The translations under genes and the position numbers were made by a program. A stretch of DNA of 64,000 bases from CAIWXH01 sp964555675 (GTDB lineage: Bacteria > Chloroflexota > Chloroflexia > Chloroflexales > Chloroflexaceae). The stretch covers positions 1 through 64,000 of the forward strand of contig CAZKTU010000005.1 in NCBI GenBank assembly GCA_964555675.1, given 5' to 3'. Of this stretch, positions 58,880-64,000 are shown piece after piece (position 1 is the first letter of the stretch; each line of letters begins with the position of its first letter). The notes beneath the pieces were generated by a model, which worked only from the letters and a program-made list of their open reading frames with translations, made no database searches and was not told where the DNA came from.

Positions 58880-59938
58880 CTAGAAGCAGCCCTCGCCCAC
58901 GCAGATGGCGTCGGGCGCCGGCTCGACCACCGGGTTGCTGCCGGGGCCGCCGCCGGGGGTCAGGCTGTAGTCGGCCACGGCCCGCAGGCCGCTGAGGTTG
59001 CCGTAGGCGGTGTAGGTCCGCTTGCCCACGGGCTCTTGCTCGCTCAGGTAGAGCAACGCGACGAACGAACCCTGGTCGCTGGCCTGGACATCGCCGACCC
59101 AGAGGGTCGAGAAGTCAGGCAGGGTCGCCCAGATCGTGACGATCTCGCCGGGCCTGTAGCCGTAGCCCTCGAAGGTCGCGTAGCTGCGCTGGTTGTCGGG
59201 GCTGGGGCTGACCCGCAGATTGGCCTTGCCCGTGGCGACGGTCAGGTCGTCCACGCGCACATCGAACTCGCTGATCCCGTTGGCCCCGGTGCGCAGCCCC
59301 TGGGCCGTGAAGGCGTAGCGCCCGGTGGGCGCGCCGCCGACGTAGAGGGTGTACTCGATCACGCCGCTCGGGCCGGCGGTGATGCGCCCCAGGTCCTCGA
59401 TCCGATTGTCGGGGTAGCGCAGCCAGACCGCTACCTCCTCGTCGGTGCCGTAGCCGCTGCCGCTGAAGACGTAGTAGCTGCCCTGGGTGTCGCGGCGGGG
59501 CTCGGCGGTGAGCCTGACACCACTCGAGGTGCCGGGCGCCCGCCCAATGTTCACGTTGATCGAGGCGTAGACCTCGCGGCCGCTGGTCTGCCCGAAGGCC
59601 GTGTAGGTATACTTGCCGGTGGGCGTGAAGGTCGCGCCCAGGAAGTCGGGCAGGTAGGGGTAGCTGAAGCTGCCGTCGCCGTTGGTCGAAACCTCGGCGA
59701 CGCCGTAGACGGTAAAGTCGGGGTAGGTGATCCAGACCGAGACGGTCTCTCCGGGCGTGAAGCCCGCGCCGGTCAGGGTGACGGTGTCGTTCTGTCGCGG
59801 GCTGGCCGGCGTTGCCGCCAGGCTCGCCGCCGCAGAGGTGTTCCACGCCCAGAGGCCCAGCAGAAGCGCCAGCCCCCCGGCGAAGACACCCAGCAGCGAC
59901 CGCGTGTACATTCGCTGTCGTTCGCTGTGCATGTCCAT
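58880..59938 (-). CDS. secreted protein with three Ig-like repeats
   Basis: A 352-residue secreted protein. A hydrophobic signal/anchor (about 13-38) is followed by three beta-sandwich-like repeats of about 95 residues, each with a motif like GFTPGETVSVWITYPD (also GYGTDEEVAVWLRYPDN and GYRPGEIVTIWATLPD), and a Gly/Pro-rich tail ending in CVGEGCF. I do not recognise a named family. A surface or sheath role is plausible. The ATG at 59932 (codon 3) has better spacing to GAGGGA and may be the real start. Confidence 0.8.
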   Translation of the reverse strand: MDMHSERQRMYTRSLLGVFAGGLALLLGLWAWNTSAAASLAATPASPRQNDTVTLTGAGFTPGETVSVWITYPDFTVYGVAEVSTNGDGSFSYPYLPDFLGATFTPTGKYTYTAFGQTSGREVYASINVNIGRAPGTSSGVRLTAEPRRDTQGSYYVFSGSGYGTDEEVAVWLRYPDNRIEDLGRITAGPSGVIEYTLYVGGAPTGRYAFTAQGLRTGANGISEFDVRVDDLTVATGKANLRVSPSPDNQRSYATFEGYGYRPGEIVTIWATLPDFSTLWVGDVQASDQGSFVALLYLSEQEPVGKRTYTAYGNLSGLRAVADYSLTPGGGPGSNPVVEPAPDAICVGEGCF

Positions 59939-60235
59939 GCTCCCTCGCTCAGTGTATGGCGGACCTCACACGCTCAAGGCAGAATTCAGCCAGTAGGCAG
60001 CCCTCCTTTCGGCCAGCAATAGTGTGGAAGAGGCGACCTCATGCCCCTGCACTAAAGCTAAACCCTCTGGGGAGGGCCGACAGGGAATCGTAAGTAACGG
60101 GATGATGACAGGTGGTTTACCGCCCCGTTACAGCATCTATATTTCCATGTAGAGGGATTTATGCTATCATTGCCGCGTCCATAACCTCGCTGCAAACCTT
60201 CGCCCGCCACGTATGCGGAAGAAAGCAATCACGGC
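59939..60235. other. 297-bp divergent region with several stems
   Basis: No ORF of note. It holds a stem group at 60020-60131: TAGTG/CACTA enclosing GAGG-CGA-CCTC, then CCCTC-TGGG-GAGGG, then an 8-bp stem GTAACGGG/CCCGTTAC (60094-60101 with 60124-60131). No known riboswitch consensus was recognised. Candidate -10 elements: TACACT near 59955 (minus) and TATGCT near 60161 (plus). Confidence 0.5.
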
Positions 60236-61264
60236 ATGTCCCGACACATTGCTCGAACGAGCGCCCTGCTGCTGCTGTTTCTGACGCTCCTCGCAGGCGT
60301 CGGCACGGCGGCCGCCCAGCCCCAGGCTCGTGCCACCACGCCGCGGCAGTCCCTCCCGGCCCTCTCGCTGCCGCGCGGCAGCGTGACGGCGCGCCCCTAC
60401 GTGGTTATGCTCGACAACCACCCCAAGGCCTACCCTCAGACCGGCATGAACCAGGCGCCGATCGTCTTCGAGGCCCTGGCCGAGTACGGTATTACGCGCT
60501 ACATGGCCGTCTTCGTGCCCGGGGTCAGCCCCGAGCTCGCCACAATCGGGCCGGTGCGCAGCGCCCGCTCGTACTTCGTCGAGTACGCCAAGGGCCTGCG
60601 CGGCGTCTACGTCCACGCCGGCGGCTCGCCCGAGGGCCTGGTGCTCGCCCAGACCTCGATCGAGATCCTCAACATGGACGCCCTGCGCAAGAATGCCTCG
60701 GCCTACTTCCGCCGGGCCAAGGATCGCGCCGCGCCCCATAACCTCTACACCTCGAGCGCCGATCTGGCCGCCTTCGCCAGGGCCCAAGGCGGCGAGCAGC
60801 CCGACCTGCGCGAGATCGGCTTCTTGATCAAGCCCGACGCGCCGGCCGCCCAGCGCCCCGCCAGCCAGTCCCTCAGCTATTTCTTCATCTACCGCGAGTC
60901 GTTCGTGGCCTGGAGCTACGACCGGGCCAGCAACAGCTATCTCTACTTCCGCCAGCGCCGACCCCACGTCGACGGCGCCACGGGCGAGCAGCTGCGCTTC
61001 AAGAATGTGGTCGTCCTCGAGGTCCCCGAGCGCCCCATCCCCGGCGACCCGAAGAAGCGCATCGAGCAGGATGTGGTCGGCGAAGGCCCGGCCCGCGTCT
61101 TCCTGGACGGCAAGATGGTCGAGGCCACCTGGCGCAAGGGCGCCGGCTTCGCCCAGCTGCAGCTCTACGGCCGCGACGGCGTCGAGCTCCAGCTCAATGG
61201 TGGCCCCGTCTGGATTGCAGCCATCCCCTCCCTGAAGAACCTGACAATTGAGGGAGGTAGGTAG
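60236..61264 (+). CDS. DUF3048 domain-containing secreted protein (YerB-like)
   Basis: A 342-residue protein with a signal peptide (ALLLLFLTLLAGVGTAAAQP, cut near 27) and a DUF3048 domain: RPYVVMLDNHPKAYPQTGMN, APIVFEALAEYGITRYMAVF, IGPVRSARSYFVEYAKGLRG and, near the C-terminus, GAGFAQLQLYGRDGVELQLN. YerB-type proteins are extracytoplasmic with unknown activity. The next secreted gene follows after 115 nt. The ATG at 60236 has no strong ribosome site. Confidence 0.88.
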   Translation: MSRHIARTSALLLLFLTLLAGVGTAAAQPQARATTPRQSLPALSLPRGSVTARPYVVMLDNHPKAYPQTGMNQAPIVFEALAEYGITRYMAVFVPGVSPELATIGPVRSARSYFVEYAKGLRGVYVHAGGSPEGLVLAQTSIEILNMDALRKNASAYFRRAKDRAAPHNLYTSSADLAAFARAQGGEQPDLREIGFLIKPDAPAAQRPASQSLSYFFIYRESFVAWSYDRASNSYLYFRQRRPHVDGATGEQLRFKNVVVLEVPERPIPGDPKKRIEQDVVGEGPARVFLDGKMVEATWRKGAGFAQLQLYGRDGVELQLNGGPVWIAAIPSLKNLTIEGGR

Positions 61265-61379
61265 GCCCGCCCGCACGGATCGGGCGGCGATATGGGCGTG
61301 GCCCTGTGTCCGCGCCTCGGCTTATAGGCTCTCAACGGCGTTTTGCCCCGACGCAGCGCCCGCGGGTGCTTGAGAAATC

Positions 61380-62732
61380 ATGCGTGAAGGTAAGTTACGT
61401 CGCCTCTTCGGCGTCGTCATCCTAGCCATCTTCGTCGCCACGGCGGCCCAGCTCGAGGCCGCGCCCGCAGCCGAGGAGGAGCAGCAGCTCCTCGCCCCAA
61501 CCTACCGCATCTTCGCCACCCGCGAGGGCCTGGTCGGCCGGATGACCGCCAATGGGCATATCATCCAGCCCCGTGACCGCTTCGTCGCCCTCCCTTCCTG
61601 GTCGGTACTCTCCCCCAAGGGCAGTGACAAGTTCCGCGTCCGCGTGACCTACAAGGGCCGCAGTGTCGTGGCCCCCGTGTGGGACGTCGGCCCGTGGAAT
61701 ACGAAGGACGACTACTGGAGCCCGAACCGGCGCTACCGCGACCTGCCGGTGGGGACGCCCATGGCCGCCGCGGCCGTCCTCGAGGGCTACAACGGCGGGC
61801 TCGACGAGCGGGGCCGGCGCATCCGCCTGCCCAACGGGATCGATATCGCCGACGGTACCTTCTGGGATGATCTGCAGATGACCCGCGACGACTGGGTCGA
61901 GGTCAGCTTCCTCTGGCTGGGCGCCGACCCCGGCCCGGGGGCCGCCCTCTCGGTCAGCGTGATGCCCCTTGGGCCCGATGCGCCCCCCGCCAAACCGGTC
62001 GAGGTCGAGCCGGGGGCCGTGGCCCTGGACGACGGCGCACCTGGCTACGCGCCCCAGGGCGAGCCCTGGAGCGAGGCGCCCTGCGGCCTCGGCGGCAAGC
62101 ACGCCTGGACGGGCTCGACCACCAACCCCGCCAAGGCTACGGCCTCGGCGGCCTGGGCGCCCCAGCTGCCCGGCGCCGGCTTCTACGAGCTGCTGGCCTA
62201 CATCCCCGAGTGCGGCGGCACCGCCACTTCGTCGGCCCGCTACAGGGTCTTCCACGACGGCGCGGTCACCGAAGTGACCCTCGACCAGCAGGCCAAGGCG
62301 GGCTCGTGGGCCTCCCTCGGCATCTACCACTTCGGCGGGGTCGACAATGATCAGCCCAGGGTCGAGCTCGGCGACCTGACCGCCGACGACGGCAAGGCCG
62401 TGCGCTACGACGCCATGGCCTGGGCCCCGCGCGCCGACACCGCCGCTCCCGACGCGCGTGTGGTCGAGATCAAGCGCAAGGATAATGGCTACCTGGTCAC
62501 CTGGGGCGGCAGCGACGACATGAGCGGCCTCGCCACCTACGATGTGCAGGTGCGCCTGCTGCCCAAGGGCGGCTGGAGCGACTGGAAGCTCGGGGTGAGC
62601 GAGACCGCGGCCTGGTTCGGCCCCGACGAGGGCAAGCAGTTCGCCTTCCGCGTGCGCGGCAAAGATTGGGCCGGCAACCAGGAGCCCTGGCCCGAGGCCG
62701 CGGATATGGAGACGACCGCGGCCACGCCCTAG
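61380..62732 (+). CDS. secreted RlpA-like / golvesin-domain protein
   Basis: A 450-residue secreted protein. Signal peptide about 8-29. Residues about 40-180 look like a double-psi barrel of the RlpA kind (GRMTANGHIIQPRDRFVALP; VVAPVWDVGPWN). A golvesin C-terminal-like beta domain follows (about 240-365; GAGFYELLAYIPECGGTATS; SWASLGIYHFGGVDNDQPRV), then a fibronectin-III-like domain (about 370-445). Such combinations occur in cell-surface or peptidoglycan-acting proteins of Chloroflexota. It is convergent with pgk, with a terminator between. Confidence 0.83.
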   Translation: MREGKLRRLFGVVILAIFVATAAQLEAAPAAEEEQQLLAPTYRIFATREGLVGRMTANGHIIQPRDRFVALPSWSVLSPKGSDKFRVRVTYKGRSVVAPVWDVGPWNTKDDYWSPNRRYRDLPVGTPMAAAAVLEGYNGGLDERGRRIRLPNGIDIADGTFWDDLQMTRDDWVEVSFLWLGADPGPGAALSVSVMPLGPDAPPAKPVEVEPGAVALDDGAPGYAPQGEPWSEAPCGLGGKHAWTGSTTNPAKATASAAWAPQLPGAGFYELLAYIPECGGTATSSARYRVFHDGAVTEVTLDQQAKAGSWASLGIYHFGGVDNDQPRVELGDLTADDGKAVRYDAMAWAPRADTAAPDARVVEIKRKDNGYLVTWGGSDDMSGLATYDVQVRLLPKGGWSDWKLGVSETAAWFGPDEGKQFAFRVRGKDWAGNQEPWPEAADMETTAATP

Positions 62733-62746
62733 GGGGAAAGTTAGCT

Positions 62747-62771
62747 ACGGGGAGGGCCTGGCCCTCCCCGT
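62747..62771. terminator. bidirectional terminator between golvesin-type gene and pgk
   Basis: Perfect 11-bp stem with a CTG loop; the core is shared with the hairpin at 26310-26330. Confidence 0.7.
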
Positions 62772-62776
62772 TACGC

Positions 62777-63979
62777 TTACTTGTCCTTGAGCGCCGCGAC
62801 GCCCGGCAGCACCTTGCCCTCGAGCAGCTCGAGCGATGCGCCGCCGCCGGTCGAGACGTGGGACATCTGCTCGGCCAGGCCGGCCTGCTCGACGGCGGCC
62901 ACCGAGTCGCCGCCGCCGACGATCGTCGTGGCCCCGCCCGCCGCCGCCTGGGCCATGGCGCTCGCGATCGCGCGCGTGCCGCCGGCGAAGGGGTCCATTT
63001 CGAAGACGCCCATGGGGCCGTTCCAGATCAGCAGCTGTGCTGCGGCCACCTCGGCGCTGTACGTCTTGACTGTGTCGGGGCCGATGTCGAGGATGCGCCA
63101 GCCGGCCGGGACGGCGTCGACGCTGACGACCTTGGTCTGGGCCTCGGCGCTGAAGGCGTCGGCGATGATCGCGTCGCTGGGCAGCAGCAGGCGCACCTTC
63201 GCGGCCTTCGCCTTGGCGATGAGGGCGCGGGCCGTCTCGACGCTGTCGGGCTCGACCAGCGAGTCGCCCATCGCCTTGCCCTCGGCCAGCAGGAAGGTGT
63301 TGGCCATGCCGCCGCCGATCAGCAGGGCGTCGACCTTGCCCAGCAGGTTGTCGATCACGCCGATCTTATCGCTGATCTTGGCCCCGCCGATGATCGTCAC
63401 GAAGGGCCGCTTGGGCGCCTCGAGGGCCCCGCCGATATACTCCAGCTCCTTCTCCATCAGGAGGCCGGCCACGGCGGGCAGGTGGCGAGCCACGCCCTCG
63501 GTCGAGGCGTTGGCCCGATGGGCCGCGCCGAAGGCGTCGTTGACGAAGACATCGCCAAGGCGCGCCAGCTCCTGGGCCATGGCGGGGTCGTTCGCCTCTT
63601 CGCGCGGGTCGAAGCGGGTGTTCTCGAGCATCAGGACCATGCCGGGCTTGAGGGCCGCGGCCGCGGCCTCGGCGGCCTCGCCGGTGATGGCCTCGGTCTT
63701 GCGAACCTCGTGGGCCTCGGGCAGCAGCTCGAAGAGCCGCTCGACCACGGGGCGCATGCTGTACTTGGGGTTGACCTTGCCCTTGGGGCGGCCGAGGTGT
63801 GACATCAGCACGACGCCGTTGGCGCCATGCTCCAGTAGGTAGCGGATGGTCGGCAGGGCGCCACGGATGCGCGTGTCGTCGGTCACGCTACCGGCTTCGT
63901 CCTGCGGTACGTTGAAGTCCACTCGCACCAGAGCCCGCTTGCCGGCCCACTCCACGTCGCGGATGGTCTGCTTATTCAT
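62777..63979 (-). CDS. pgk: phosphoglycerate kinase
   Basis: PGK makes ATP from 1,3-bisphosphoglycerate in glycolysis. The 400-residue product is complete: VRVDFNVPQDEAGSVTDDTR (substrate site), MSHLGRPKGK, ENTRFDPREEAND, VNDAFGAAHRANASTEGVA, GGAKISDKIGVIDNLL and the C-terminal GGGDSVAAVEQAG with GGGASLELLEGK. AAGGAG lies 7 nt before the ATG at 63979. gap is not in the window, but would lie to the right if the usual gap-pgk order applies. Confidence 0.97.
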   Translation of the reverse strand: MNKQTIRDVEWAGKRALVRVDFNVPQDEAGSVTDDTRIRGALPTIRYLLEHGANGVVLMSHLGRPKGKVNPKYSMRPVVERLFELLPEAHEVRKTEAITGEAAEAAAAALKPGMVLMLENTRFDPREEANDPAMAQELARLGDVFVNDAFGAAHRANASTEGVARHLPAVAGLLMEKELEYIGGALEAPKRPFVTIIGGAKISDKIGVIDNLLGKVDALLIGGGMANTFLLAEGKAMGDSLVEPDSVETARALIAKAKAAKVRLLLPSDAIIADAFSAEAQTKVVSVDAVPAGWRILDIGPDTVKTYSAEVAAAQLLIWNGPMGVFEMDPFAGGTRAIASAMAQAAAGGATTIVGGGDSVAAVEQAGLAEQMSHVSTGGGASLELLEGKVLPGVAALKDK

Positions 63980-64000
63980 GGGGGATCTCCTTCTGCGGAT

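Overview
The window is about 64 kb of very GC-rich bacterial DNA (third codon positions almost all G or C) holding 59 supported protein genes and no rRNA, tRNA or CRISPR array that I could see. The gene content suggests a Chloroflexota bacterium of the Chloroflexales type: coenzyme F420 synthesis and F420-dependent enzymes, an MglA/roadblock polarity module, an acyl-CoA desaturase, a CrtI-like oxidoreductase, and many two-component systems. The phylum is an inference from content; no marker RNA is present. Two 100-N scaffold gaps (41874-41973 and 44823-44922) are each flanked by an exact direct duplicate (55 and 34 bp). They look like unmerged contig overlaps rather than missing DNA.

Layout. 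1-3136: small ORF, DUF58 protein and sensor kinase (minus). 3497-6370: HTH protein, two roadblock proteins, MglA-like GTPase and a DUF4388 protein (polarity/signalling module). 6551-10828: purH, hisIE and a receiver-GAF-PAS-kinase hybrid. 10891-13881: ffh-rpsP-khpA-rimM translation/secretion operon (minus) and a small hypothetical gene. 14088-20646: UbiB-like kinase, TPR protein, group 2 sigma-70 factor, typA. 20851-24581: NarL-type kinase and regulator, fatty acid desaturase. 24781-28317: the conserved triad of circularly permuted ATP-grasp, alpha-E and transglutaminase-like proteins.

28339-34243 is the most interesting section. A CrtI-like FAD enzyme lies divergent from a radical SAM gene whose apparent stop TGA is very probably read as selenocysteine: the reading frame continues Cys-Sec-Ala-Glu-Pro and ends at a TAG 14 codons later, with a SECIS-like hairpin at the right distance. 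An ATP-grasp ligase, a YggX-like iron protein, a formyltransferase and a zinc-ribbon protein follow.

34283-41769: a 1010-residue fusion of a glycosidase-like domain to an O-antigen-ligase-type membrane domain, a few hypothetical genes, a VWA protein, and a biotin carboxylase/BCCP subunit. 42008-47103 (minus): a coenzyme F420 operon (cofE, a nitroreductase, an interposed Uma2 gene broken by an assembly gap, cofD, cofC and an F420-dependent LLM oxidoreductase). 47169-52998: OsmC, MTA phosphorylase, an OmpR-type two-component pair, an alpha/beta hydrolase, a PPOX-class F420 enzyme and a small DUF2630-like protein. 53203-58828: a complete five-gene oligopeptide/dipeptide ABC importer. 58880-63979: three secreted proteins and phosphoglycerate kinase.

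Regulatory style. Many genes have an extended -10 (TGn-TATAAT-like) and no clear -35. Several have the -10 hexamer only 6-7 nt from the ATG, which implies leaderless mRNAs. Gene ends are marked by perfect GC-rich hairpins, some of which share a core sequence and may form a dispersed repeat family.
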